Notes under the pieces: model-generated
What the model was told of the DNA's origin: nothing
What the model saw: the letters and a program-made list of their open reading frames with translations, nothing else
Database searches by the model: none
Shown: in pieces, positions 21,194 through 32,233 of the stretch
Layout of the letters: every line of letters begins with the position of its first letter
Numbering within the stretch: position 1 is the stretch's first letter
Made by a program: the position numbers and the translations under genes
Assembly: GCA_026770025.1 (NCBI GenBank)
Contig: JAMXDE010000043.1
Coordinates: 310,001 to 374,000 of the forward strand
Direction of reading: 5' to 3'
From: Craspedostauros australis
Taxonomy: Eukaryota > Bacillariophyta > Bacillariophyceae > Mastogloiales > Achnanthaceae
Length of the DNA: 64,000 nucleotides

Positions 21194-23033
21194 CTTTCGT
21201 TGGTAAGATAGTGGTGAATATAGCGTGATAGAGTACGTGTACTTTGGTTTGCGTTTGGGTTTGACCAAGTCTTGATTTTGTGAGATGAAACTGATACCCG
21301 AAGCTGAAGAAGTGTCGCTCTGGTCTATTCTGCTGCAATGTCACTGGGCTTGAAGCCCGATCTTGCAGGAACACACAGGTATTTCTCCACATCATCAAAT
21401 CGACCGTGTGTGAGGAAGACACGAGAAGCAACAACGATAACGTCGTAGATTAGCGTTGATGACAAAGCAGACATCCACCTGAATGGAATATTTCGGAAGG
21501 AGTGGTCCGAGAGCAAATAGCACATCAGAGAACATATTGCATACTTGCAGTATGTACCACACGTACGAGTTACTCGTAGGCATGGGACAATGGGCAGAGC
21601 GATGACAGTTCCAGCTTCGCACGATTGCTTGCGTAGCTCGTATACACGGAGCAACACTATATTCGGCATGCAAGTCACAGCGCGACGAACTGTCCGGTCT
21701 GCAAGTTGGGAATCACTCTGCAGAGGAACCGGTGAATTCCACCAACACCCTCGCAGAAGTCCACATTTTCTCCGCACCGGAGAATCTGTGGCGCGTGTTG
21801 GAGTCAGGTGTGCTTGCGGAAATCACAGAACGATTGCTGTCACAATGTACCATCGGCATGTATCCTGTCAGGCAAAGCAAGGCCTTTCCGCGATGCGAAT
21901 GCACGATCCTCCAATGACGCGAAACGTGGCAAACCAGGGGGCTGAAAACTCTGACATCGCAATTAATAGAATATTTCACAAGGTATCTCAATACCACATG
22001 CGATGCGGCGATTGCTCGACAGGATGCGATGAAGCACGATGTGAATACAACATGAATTCTGAGGTCTTTCGGTTGGTGGCACCATCGCAACGGATGCAAC
22101 CATCCCCAACCATCGCTTGACGTTGCCACATCTGCAGGAGACGATGCCACCGATGCTGCTCCGAATGTCACCAGTTTCCAAACGGGACGCGGGCAAGGGA
22201 GCTTTCGTATCGTGAGTACATTCGCAACAAGTTTGTGGCACGGAGCCCGGACTGCAGCTTCTCTAGCTTACGTACGAGTACGATCCTCCGCCGTCTTTCG
22301 ACCTTTGGTTGCTGGCACCGTTCACAATTGTACCAGTATCATCGCAAAGACTCGATCGTGTGAAGGTGCCATCCCGAGAACGTACGCAGTCACCGGCGTT
22401 GCGTCGTTGGTCTTGGTCGTGACAACGCTCTGCTATGAACGGGACGGGACAAGTTCCGTCAACTGACACCTAAAGATTCACCATGACCTGGCTCGCCGAC
22501 TATGATGGTTCGTGGAATACCCGTACCATAGGAGCAACCAACAGAGGAATACAACCACGGGGCGCCGAAACAGCGAGGTGGCACCGAGAAGCCTCCCCTC
22601 GCGTTGTGATGTGAAATTGACGTTATTTTCACGTTTCGACGCCTCGAACATTCAAAAACAGAAAAATGAAGTGTACACATTTCCACGTAACTCCCAAGGT
22701 TCGCTTCGCATTTCAGCTCTCATGCTCGCGACCGAATGCTTCAACCGTTCTGATTTCCGCAACTCCAGCCAGCGCGTTCGAATGTTTCCTCTTGCTCCGC
22801 TTGCGAGGTGATCGATGACTGTCGTCGGCACACAACAAGGAAGCCCTTTCTGTGCTGATCAGCGATGGGTCTCGTTTTCATCAGCGAAGGGCCGAAACGA
22901 TGACATCACTTCTCGTCGCAATCCCTTGCAACCAGCCGATGGTCTCTCCACCGATTCGAAATTTGATCATTGCCAGAGTGGCGAGTGGTGGCATCTCCAG
23001 TTGACCCACAATGGCACGCTCCTCGGCTGACAA
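21194..23033. other. Intergenic between peroxidase 1 and EF-hand gene A
   Basis: No supported gene. A near-palindrome TACGAGT-T-ACTCGTA lies at 21564-21578. From about 22920 the sequence resembles the 3' flank of EF-hand gene C (about 29400-29511), with nearly identical stretches just before the stop codon, marking the edge of a duplicated or converted tract. Confidence 0.5.
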
Positions 23034-25197
23034 TTAAGTACTACTTGGCACATCATCTTCCTCCTTCTCTTCTCCTCCAGGATTCTCAGGATCAGTTGTC
23101 GCTGCAGCATCGGCAGCTTGGCCTGCAGCGTCTTCCTCGATCTGCGACAGGCGCATGGAGAAGCGACGGGACAAACGCTCCGCCATCAACGTGCGATTGT
23201 CACGAGCATTGTCATATTCCTCATGACACTGCACAGTCGAAGAAGCAAACCAAAGATCGTGGCGGAAAGGGATGGATGGTTTCGGAACAAAGACATCATG
23301 TCAGATGTGAGTACGATAGCGTGACGAATGAAGGAATGGCTGAATGGATGGCTGAATGGTTGGAAACACAGATACACCATACATGCACACCATCATACCA
23401 GCTGCGCATACCATCCACACATACCACCCACTCATACCACATGAAACATACCGCGTCACCCCACAGAACAGGAAGCACACTCACCTGACCCATGAAAGCA
23501 CAGAACTCAAGGAAGTCGACATATCCGCTGCCATCGGCATCCATCACTGCCCACAACGCTTCGAAGTCATGACGGTTCATTTCAACTGCCTTTCCGGAGC
23601 TCAAGAACTCCCACATGCCCTCCTTCGTGATGTTGCCAACGGAGCTCGCACGTCGGTCACTCTTGTCAGCCGTGGATTGGGCGTCGATCTTCTGGAACTC
23701 ACGGGCCAATGCCGCAGCATCCATGCGTCTGGCCGGTACGCGGATGCTCATGGTCTGTGCAACATGTGTGGCGAATACGGCACGGTATCTCTTTGCCTGT
23801 TGTTTGTTGTAGATGTAGACTGCGATGGCGACTATGATGAGGAAGAAGAGGACACCGCCGATGGTGAATCCAGCGATGATTCCTGTCTTGACGGGCGTGG
23901 TTGGCTCTTGGTATGGGTTTGTGGCGCAGTTGGGGTCGAACTGTGTTGTCCATGGATTGAATGATCGATTGATCGATTGGTGGAATGATTGAGAGAAAGA
24001 GGCGAAAGGAGGAAACAGAATTGAGTGAATCAGCAAATCATGATCGAGAGGTGATGAGAACGACTGGAGCCAATGGGAAGACACTCATGGCTGCGCAAAA
24101 TGGCGCCTCGGCGCATTCTCTGCTGCTGAACGTACCTGACACCACTGCTCTTCGGTTGGGAAGAAGCCTGTGGCGGAAGAGCCGACCATCGGGACCTGCA
24201 CCTGGACAAAAGGTGGGATACCGAACTCCAGAAATGTTGTCTGGATACCTTCGACGAACGCTTGCTCCGTCACGCGTCTGAATGTACATCCTTGCGAAAA
24301 AGAGAAGTTGTTGCCAACGTAACTCGCACTTTGCTCACGGACGGTGTTGCAATCTTTGTCAACACAAGTAATGGACGTTGTCAGAAACGAACCTGGTTCA
24401 CCTTCCTGAGGAGTCTTGGTGAAGAGGGTGTCGTCGGCAACTGGGAAGGTGATAGTTGTGTCTGTATCCGCGAAGGGGTCGACTGTGATATTGAAGGTGG
24501 TCTGAAATGGCAATGTAATCGCCCTGCCATCCAATTCGAAACTCGATGTGCCGTATACGTCAAAGGCTCGGGAGATGCCGAATGGTGTGCCTCCTTGAAC
24601 TGGTGGAAAGAAGGTGTATCGATGGTTGACGTTTCTCGTGCCCTGGATTGTTTGGTTGATGAACACCCTGTACGGGAACGATCCAAGTATCAACATTCCT
24701 CCATCTGCCGTATCGAATGATAAGCTCTCCGCTGGTTGATCGTCAGCACCGTAGCTGTACATGTCGCACGTGTAGTATCCTGTGTATGCCCTCTTTGGTA
24801 CAAGTAGTATGGCGAAGAAGATTCAACATTTTGGAGTGAAGCGAATGGGAAATTGTCATAACGATCGTATCGGATGAGAAGGTGGGCAACAGCGTGGCGT
24901 TGACCGTCATCAGAAGCGCGTATGTAAAGTATCATGCCGGCATCTTGGTCATACTCTGAAACACCCATGCCATTCTATTCTCCCATTTTGAGTTGCACAA
25001 CTTACCCACAGGCTGTTTTGATTCTCCAAATCATAGTTGGCGCCATCCGCGTACCGGACATCGGAATCGGAGAGACATGGTTCACGCCATGGGTCACCAC
25101 ACTTGGCGGCCCAAGCTGTTGTCATACGGCTCATGATGATCGATGTTGCAAGCGTAATAGTCGAGGCGACGACAGGTCTGATCACGGGAAACTTCAT
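23034..25197 (-). CDS. Receptor-like membrane protein with cytoplasmic EF-hand, copy A
   Basis: Four exons, all joined in phase 0: 25197-25006, 24792-24136, 23940-23485 and 23228-23034; 499 residues. Exon 1 gives a signal peptide (to about residue 31) and the motif KCGDPWREPCLSDSD. Exon 2 is a Cys-containing ectodomain with NQT and NIT sequons (TGYYTCDMYSYG at its start, PTEEQWCQ at its end). Exon 3 holds FDPNCATNPYQEP, one membrane helix (about 303-327), a basic stop (NKQQAKRYR), a degenerate and then a canonical EF-hand loop DADGSGYVDFLE (417-428). Exon 4 is an arginine- and glutamate-rich tail. Exon 1 (MKFPVIRP..) differs from the MTSRF start shared by B and C, whereas exon 2 resembles C. 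Predicted type I surface protein with intracellular calcium sensing; ligand unknown. Confidence 0.82.
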
Positions 25198-26239
25198 GAT
25201 GACGATTTTCGGATTGATGTTTCGTAGACTGTTGGATGATTGTGGGATGTTCGATGAGTGGATGAAATCTGGTTTTGGGATTGTCTCAACTTGATTTTGT
25301 GGCACATGATGATGATGGCAGCGGCGACGGCGTTACAAAGGGTGCAAGCTTCCTCACTTTTCCCCACTCTGCCCTTTCCGAACAGGAAAAAGTGTGAAAT
25401 GCACAGCTCAAGCGCAAGGAGCGACACCGACGAGTCCATTGGTGTCTTCGGAAAGCCAGGTGATTGCTTTCTTGTTCCCTTCAGCTCTTCCCCTTCAGCC
25501 CAGACTGGGTCTAATGCGCTTGGATCTGCCTCAAGCACAATGCACATCACGTCACTGCTTGCGGCATCTTGTTTCGGTCCGACTTTGCCGAATTGTGGAG
25601 CTCTTCCCTTTGTGTCGTCGTTCGTGTGCACAGCTCGACGAGGATTCATGTTGCGTCATGGACGTTGCGCAGGCAGCAAGGAGGTTTGATGAAATTCACG
25701 TTTGCGTTGTGGACGGACAAATTCAAATTTAACGCTCAACGAGCCAGTCGGACGACAACTCACCTGTCGCTCTTGGCGACCTGCACCCACGGATCCAAGA
25801 AACAGTGACACGATGGACTGTTTTGAGACAACGAGGAGAGAGAGAGAGACATCGCATTCAGCGCAGCAAGCTCAGAATGACATGTGCATACAATAGTACT
25901 CTCTGCATCTAGCTTATGCTTTGGTTATCGAAGTTCCAACGGACTGGGGGCTCTTGGTGACATGCACATCGCCTGCTCTCCTCGTCCACAAAGTTGATTC
26001 GAGCACACACATTCACTGATGAAATGGAAAATGGATTTCGTCCCGCACGACCATGGCTAGCGAAAATAAGATACACGTCATGTTGGACATCGCAATCGGG
26101 CCGCCGCAGATTCCATCCAGTACGGAGGTCATGATTCGGTGCCATTGGATGCTCTCATGAATAAACAGTACTGCGATCGCCGAAGTGTTGGAACAAAAAA
26201 TTGTTCGCGTTGTTAGTGTTTTGGAGATCTTGGATCGCT
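25198..26239. other. Spacer between EF-hand genes A and B
   Basis: About 1 kb holding the promoter side of A and the 3' side of B. A minus-strand frame at 25194-25649 (151 codons) overlaps the A start and shows no domain or signal peptide, so it was left out. A short GA tract lies near 25830. Confidence 0.45.
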
Positions 26240-28361
26240 CTAGACCTCTTCGTCATTCTCCTTGGCTTTTCTGACATTCTCGGTCGAGTCCACTGCACCT
26301 GCGCCTGCTTCAGCAGCTGCTTGGCCCGCAGCGTCTTCCTCGATCTGCGACAGGCGCATGGAGAAGCGACGGGACAAACGTTCCGCCATCAACATGCGAT
26401 TGTCACGAGCATTGTCGTATTCCTCATGACACTGCACAGTCGAAGAAGCAAACCAAAGATCATGGCGGAAAGGGATGGATGGTTTCGGAACAAAGACATC
26501 ATGTCAGATGCGAGTACGATAGTGTGACGAATGCATGCATGCATGGACGGATGGCTGAACAGCTGAATGGTTGGCAACACAGATACACCATACACGCACA
26601 CCATCATACCAGCTGCGCATACCATCCACGCATACCACCCACTCATACCACATGAAACACACGGCGCCACCCCACAGAACAGGAAGCACACTCACCTGAC
26701 CCATGAAAGCACAGAACTCAAGAAAGTCAACGTATCCGCTGCCATCGGCATCCATCACCGCCCACAACGCTTCGAAGTCATGGCGGTTCATCTCGACCGC
26801 CTTTCCGGAGCTCAAGAACTCCCACATGCCCTCCTTCGTGATGTTGCCAACGGAGCTCGCACGTCGGTCACTCTTGTCAGCCGTGGATTGGGCATCGATC
26901 TTCTGGAACTCACGGGCCAATGCTGCAGCATCCATGCGTCTGGCTGGTACGCGGATGCTCATGGTCTGTGCAACACGTGCGGCGAATACGGCACGGTATC
27001 TCTTTGCCTGTTGTTTGTTGTAGATGTAGACTGCGATGGCGACTACGATGAGGAAGAAGAGGACACCGCCGATGGTGAATCCAGCGATGACTCCTGACTT
27101 GACTGGTGTGGTTGGCTCTTGGTATGGGTTTGTGGCGCAGTTGGGGTCGAACTGTGTTGTCCATGGATTGAATGATCGATCGATTGATTGGTGGAATGCA
27201 TGAAGGGAAGGGAGAGATAGCAAATGAAAGAAGATCGGGAATGTGAGAGGGGGGAAGCAGCGGCAGATTTGCGAGGACAAAAGGATCGCCGATACCAACT
27301 GCACTACGAGAATATATGAACCTTGGCATCTGTAGAATACAGAATATATGTACTTGCCTCACACCATTGCTCCTCTGATGGGAATACACCAGTGAGCGAA
27401 GTGTTGGTCATGGGGACCTCGATGCGGAATGCTTCAGGGACAGCGAACTTGTTGTAGTCGCTCCTGATGCCCGCAATGAACTCGTCTTCTGTGATGCGCT
27501 GGCTGTTGCAGCTCAAGAAAAAGAGCAACTTGGAGTTGTTGTAAACAGAATTGATCTCGCTTTGAGCACTGCAGGCTGCATCAAGGCATGTGATCGTGGT
27601 CACGAGAGTCAAGAAGCTCCGACCTGCCACGACTCCTTTGGTCACAGTGGTATCATTTCCAACTGGGTATGTGATCGTGTTTTCTTCACCTGCCTGACGG
27701 ACAGGGAAATCCAGGTTTTGTTGCAAGGGCAAGGTGACAGTCCTCCCATCCAGCTCAAAGGTTGATGTTCCATAGATGTCCAAGGCCTGCGCCAGCCCGA
27801 TTGTGCCGACCTCTGGTGCTGGGGGCAGGATTCTGTATCGATGAACGAATGTTCTTGTCCCTGAGTATGTGTAGTTGTTGTACATCCTTGATGGGAACCC
27901 ACCCGTCAAGAATGTTCCTAGTCCAGCGATGGGGATTGCTTCCACCATGAGAGGCTGGGAGTCTGGTCCGTAAGTGTACGAATCACAGACGAAGAATCCA
28001 GCGGAGACGGACTTGAGAGAGAGAGAGAGAAGCAGAAGCATGTGATTGATATGCGTGGGGATACGCCAAACAGCAAATTGGTCACACACCGGAGAATAGG
28101 ACGAAAGGTGAGGTGAGAACGAAGGGTGTGGGCAGTACTGGCAGAGGTGCAAACATGACCATGCTCCGTCGTTGCGTTGCGAAGACGTACCAAGATTCCT
28201 GGCTGATCGGCAACGTCATACTTGGCGTTGTCCTTGTAGCGAGGATCTGAATCAGAGAGGCAGGGTTCGCGCCATGGATCACCGCATTTGGCACCGGCCA
28301 CCATGTTGCCTGTCATGGCGGCGGCGACGGCGATGCTTGCGATGAGGAAGCGAGAGGTCAT
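26240..28361 (-). CDS. Receptor-like membrane protein with cytoplasmic EF-hand, copy B (GC-AG intron)
   Basis: Exons 28361-28191, 28011-27358, 27151-26696 and 26431-26240; 490 residues, with the same architecture as A and C. The signal peptide comes from MTSRFLIASIAVAAAM (cleavage near VAGA), followed by KCGDPWREPC. The ectodomain is the most diverged of the three: it starts SVSAGFFVCDSYTYG and lacks many A/C-shared residues, but keeps FELDGR..TLP and ends SEEQWCE. The membrane helix (about 295-319) and EF-hand loop DADGSGYVDFLE (409-420) match A and C. The donor of intron 2 reads GAG|GCAAGT where A and C have CAG|GTACGT. Using it restores the phase-0 junction WCE-FDPNCATNPYQ, so a GC-AG intron is the simplest model. 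Intron 1 ends in a long (CT)n tract. The tail differs at its end (AGAGAVDSTENVRK). Confidence 0.8.
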
Positions 28362-29511
28362 GCTGAATTCGTTGGGCTTCGCGTATGGTATCGTACACTC
28401 GCGTTGCGGACGGTGGGTTTGAGTTGCGAAAGGGATCGGAATTTGTGACAACAAACTGAGATCTTGTGGTTGTTCGTGGCCTCCACAGTGTCGGGGCATC
28501 TCGACGTACGCGACTCATGCGGCCTCACTTGTGATCCCGCTCTCTCTCTCTCTCTCTCTCTCTTTCTGACTCTTTGCCTCTCTTGTCGACATCATCACCA
28601 CAACGAGCGTCATCCTGCCATACCCACGCCAAAGATCGTGCTTGCCCCGAACATCAATGTCGGGACTGGTATAGATGCAGGAGCGAGGATCGCAGGGTGA
28701 TGTCACTCGACAAAGAGGTGCGTGTTTAGATCGTAGAGAGCCCATACCATCAACCTGGCATCACCGATGCCTGTAATGCTCTCATCCAAGGCAGATCAAA
28801 AGAATGAATCGGGAGATTCCATTCCGAATTGACCGGTGGACATAACGAAATGATAGATTTGAGTTTCCAGCATGGGTGAGCGAATGTGTACTGGCGACCA
28901 TTGCCTGTGCCGCATTCTTCATTTCGCAAGCAACAAGTGTCTTGTTCTTTGCGTTTGCGCACGCGTAGAGCATCAAATGGCCACAATCAAAACACCACCC
29001 TGACCTAAACCACGACACTTGAAGAGGTTATGGTAAAATTAAGCTTCTTGCATTACTTTGTGTTCACATTCACGGCACTGAAGATCCAACATCGACTACT
29101 TCGACCAACTTCGGGTTCGGATATCAACAAGTGCGATGTTGTGGTGCCTTGAGCATTTGCGACGGCTTCTTCGCTGGCCCACATCACCAAGGCATCACTT
29201 CAAATGGCTTCACATCATGTGACATCGAAGACACGGTGTTGCATAGCCGCAATAGAAAATGGTGTAGATTCAATGCCTCGACTTGACTTGTCTATTCCAC
29301 TATTATATTCTAAGAACTTCTCATTGCGGAATGTGCACACATTCAGCTGCGCATGCGCTTTTGCCCAACGTGTGGCCATGAAACGACATCTTGCCATCAC
29401 CCCTTGCAACCAGCTGGTTGCCCCATCATCAACTCGGAATTTGATCCTTACCAGAGTGGCAAGCGGTGGCATCTCCAATTGACCCGCAATGGCACGCTCC
29501 TCAACTGACAA
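28362..29511. other. Spacer between EF-hand genes B and C
   Basis: Promoter side of B, with a perfect (CT)n run at about 28541-28562, then unremarkable sequence to about 29400. The last 100 bases are homologous to the 3' flank of gene A. No gene seen. Confidence 0.45.
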
Positions 29512-31622
29512 TTAAGTACTACTTGGCACATCATCTTCCTCCTTCTCTTCTCCTTCAGGATTCTCAGGATCGGTTGTCGCTGCAGCATCGGCAGCTTGGC
29601 CTGCAGCGTCTTCCTCGATCTGCGACAGGCGCATGGAGAAGCGACGGGACAAACGCTCCGCCATCAACATGCGATTGTCACGAGCATTGTCATATTCCTC
29701 ATGACACTGCACAGTCGAAGAAGCAACCAAAGATCGTGGCGGAAAGGGATGGATGGTTTCGGAACAAAGACATCATGTCAGATGTGAGTACGATAGTGTG
29801 GCGAATGCATGAAGGAATGGACGGATGGCTGAATGGTTGGAAACACAGATACACCATACCAGCTGCGCATACCATCCACGCATACCACCCACTCATACCA
29901 TATGAAACACACGGCGCCACCCCACAGAACAGGAAGCACACTCACCTGACCCATGAAAGCACAGAACTCAAGGAAGTCGACATATCCGCTGCCATCGGCA
30001 TCCATCACCGCCCACAACGCTTCGAAGTCATGACGGTTCATCTCGACCGCCTTTCCGGAGCTCAAGAACTCCCACATGCCCTCCTTCGTGATGTTGCCAA
30101 CGGAGCTCGCACGTCGGTCACTCTTGTCAGCCGTGGATTGGGCGTCGATCTTCTGGAATTCGCGAGCCAATGCAGCGGCATCCATGCGTCTGGCCGGTAC
30201 TCGGATGCTCATGGTCTGTGCAACACGTGCGGCGAATACGGCACGGTATCTCTTTGCCTGTTGTTTGTTGTAGATGTAGACTGCAATGGCGACTACGATG
30301 AGGAAGAAGAGGACGCTGCCGATGGTGAATCCAGCAATGACTCCTGTCTTGACGGGCGTGGTTGGCTCTTGGTATGGGTTTGTGGCGCAGTTGGGGTCGA
30401 ACTGTGTTGTCCATGCATTGATTGATTGGTGGAATGATTGAGAGAAAGAGGCGAAAGGAGGAAACAGAATTGAGTGAACCAGCAAATCATGATCGAGAGG
30501 TGATGAGAACGACTGGAGCCAATGGGAAGACACTCATGGCTGCGCAAAATGGCGCCTCGGCGCATTCTCTGCTGCTGAACGTACCTGACACCACTGCTCT
30601 TCGGTTGGGAAGAAGCCTGTGGCGGAAGAGCCGACCATTGGGACCTGGACTTGCGCAAATGGCGGCACACCGAACTCGGCAAAAGAAGATTGGACGCCAT
30701 CGATAAACTCTTGCTCCGTGATACGTCTTTGAGTGCACCCCTGAGAGAAAGAGAAAACTGTGCCGATGTAAGTGGCGCCTTGCTCGCGGACTGTGCTGCA
30801 ATCCTCATCAATGCAGGTTTGGCTTGTCGTCACGAAGGTTCCCGGCGCTCCCTCTTGCGGGCTTTTGGTGAAGAGAGTGTCGTCGCCAACTGGGAAGGTG
30901 ATGGTCGTGTCGGTATCCGTGAAGGGATCGACGGTGATGTTGAAATTGCTTTGAATTGGCAGGGTGAGCGCCCTACCATCAAGCTCGAAACTCGATGTGG
31001 CGTACAAATCGAAGGCTCTCGAGACACCGAATGGCGTGCCCCCCTCAACTGGTGGGAAGATGAGGTAGCGGTGATTGATGGTCCTGGTGCCTTGGGTGGT
31101 TTGATTGCTGAAAACCTTGTACGGAAAGGCTCCCACTATCAGTGTTTGTCCGTTGAGGCCGTTCACCCCATCGAGCACGAACCTCGGGAGCGGCTGATCA
31201 TCAGGACCGTAGTTGTACATGTCACACACGTAGTACCCCGTGAACTTTTCCTTTGGTGTTTGGGCGGAGAGAGTTGATCATCGTGGATGGAAGCATAATA
31301 CGCAACAGGGCGTCAGATGATGATATGGACAAGGCAACGGCGGAGTCAGGCCGCAGGTACCGCCCGGACGCCTGGTATTCGATTGCGTCGTCTCAAGCGG
31401 ACCATGTTGCTGCTGAAAGAGGATCGGATTCTCCCCCGCCGTGCAACGTACCCACAGATCGTTTTGGCTTCCCAAATCATAGTCAGATCCACTCTTATAT
31501 CGGATGTCGGAGTCGGAGAGGCAGGGTTCACGCCACGGATCACCGCATTTGGCACCGGCCGCCAAGTTGCCCGTCATGGCGGCGGCGATGGTGATGCTTG
31601 CGATAGAGAAGCGCGAGGTCAT
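29512..31622 (-). CDS. Receptor-like membrane protein with cytoplasmic EF-hand, copy C
   Basis: Exons 31622-31452, 31250-30585, 30401-29946 and 29706-29512, all phase 0; 495 residues. The signal peptide (MTSRFSIASITIAAAM.., cleavage near AAGA) and first exon match copy B, while the ectodomain in exon 2 (TGYYVCDMYNYGPDDQP to PTEEQWCQ) matches copy A. The membrane helix is at about 299-323. The canonical EF-hand loop DADGSGYVDFLE is at 413-424, preceded by RRASS, a basophilic-kinase-like site. The 17-base tract around the ATG is shared with B. From the last part of exon 2 through intron 2, exon 3, intron 3, exon 4 and the 3' flank the sequence is nearly identical to A, introns included. Predicted type I membrane protein; function inferred only from topology and the EF-hand. 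Confidence 0.82.
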
Positions 31623-32233
31623 GCTGAATTCGTTGATCTCACGGAGGATGAATTTCTGGCCAGATCAGAATTTGTGAGAACATCGACAGTTCGTTTCCGA
31701 ACTGCGGAGCTTCAATGCGCCTTGCCGACAACTTGTTGTGGTCTTGATGTGGTTCATCAGTTGCGGCTGCGGTTGTGGCTGCCACCGTCACTGTGCTTCA
31801 ACGCCCACCATGACAATAGCGCGTACACACGGCACCCATCAGGAAAAGAAATTGGATCAACAAATCCGTGTCCACTGTTCTCATTTCCCCGGTCTTCAAC
31901 ACTCCGTCATGGTGGGACATGGTGTCAGCTCTCCACCAATCAGTGCTCGCGCTCCTTGGACACTGAACAAGCGGGGAAGAGACAAGACGCACAAAGCTCC
32001 TACGATCGTCGAGCTTTCCCCTCAACTGCACCATCGTTCTGTGATGTGTTACTAGCACACCAAATCACGCGTTCGTCGCTGTGCCGATGTTTGTCACCTC
32101 ACGCCAGAAACCGTGATTCGTGAACACGAGAATAGATACGGGGTTACGGCAAAAGCGTATTATTTCATGTTTACAGGGAGCTGATCGTGGCTTCGCCTTC
32201 GCCATGTTGGTCATTGTTGATCTTTTGTCATGA
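31623..32233. other. Spacer between EF-hand gene C and peroxidase 2
   Basis: Promoter side of gene C and 3' side of the second peroxidase. No gene, repeat or RNA seen. Confidence 0.45.

Noticed and set aside
19991-21211. 406-codon plus-strand frame rich in Ile/Val/Asp
   Set aside because: Antisense reading of the Asp repeat in the first peroxidase; the peroxidase motifs and splice sites fix the minus strand as coding.
27304-27357. Unspliced reading of EF-hand copy B exon 2 into a short extra C-terminus
   Set aside because: Paralogues A and C splice at the same codon, and using the GC donor restores the conserved junction. Kept only as a possible alternative transcript.
29466-30425. 319-codon plus-strand frame
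   Set aside because: Antisense to exons 3-4 of EF-hand gene C; equivalent antisense frames recur at copies A and B because those copies are duplicates.
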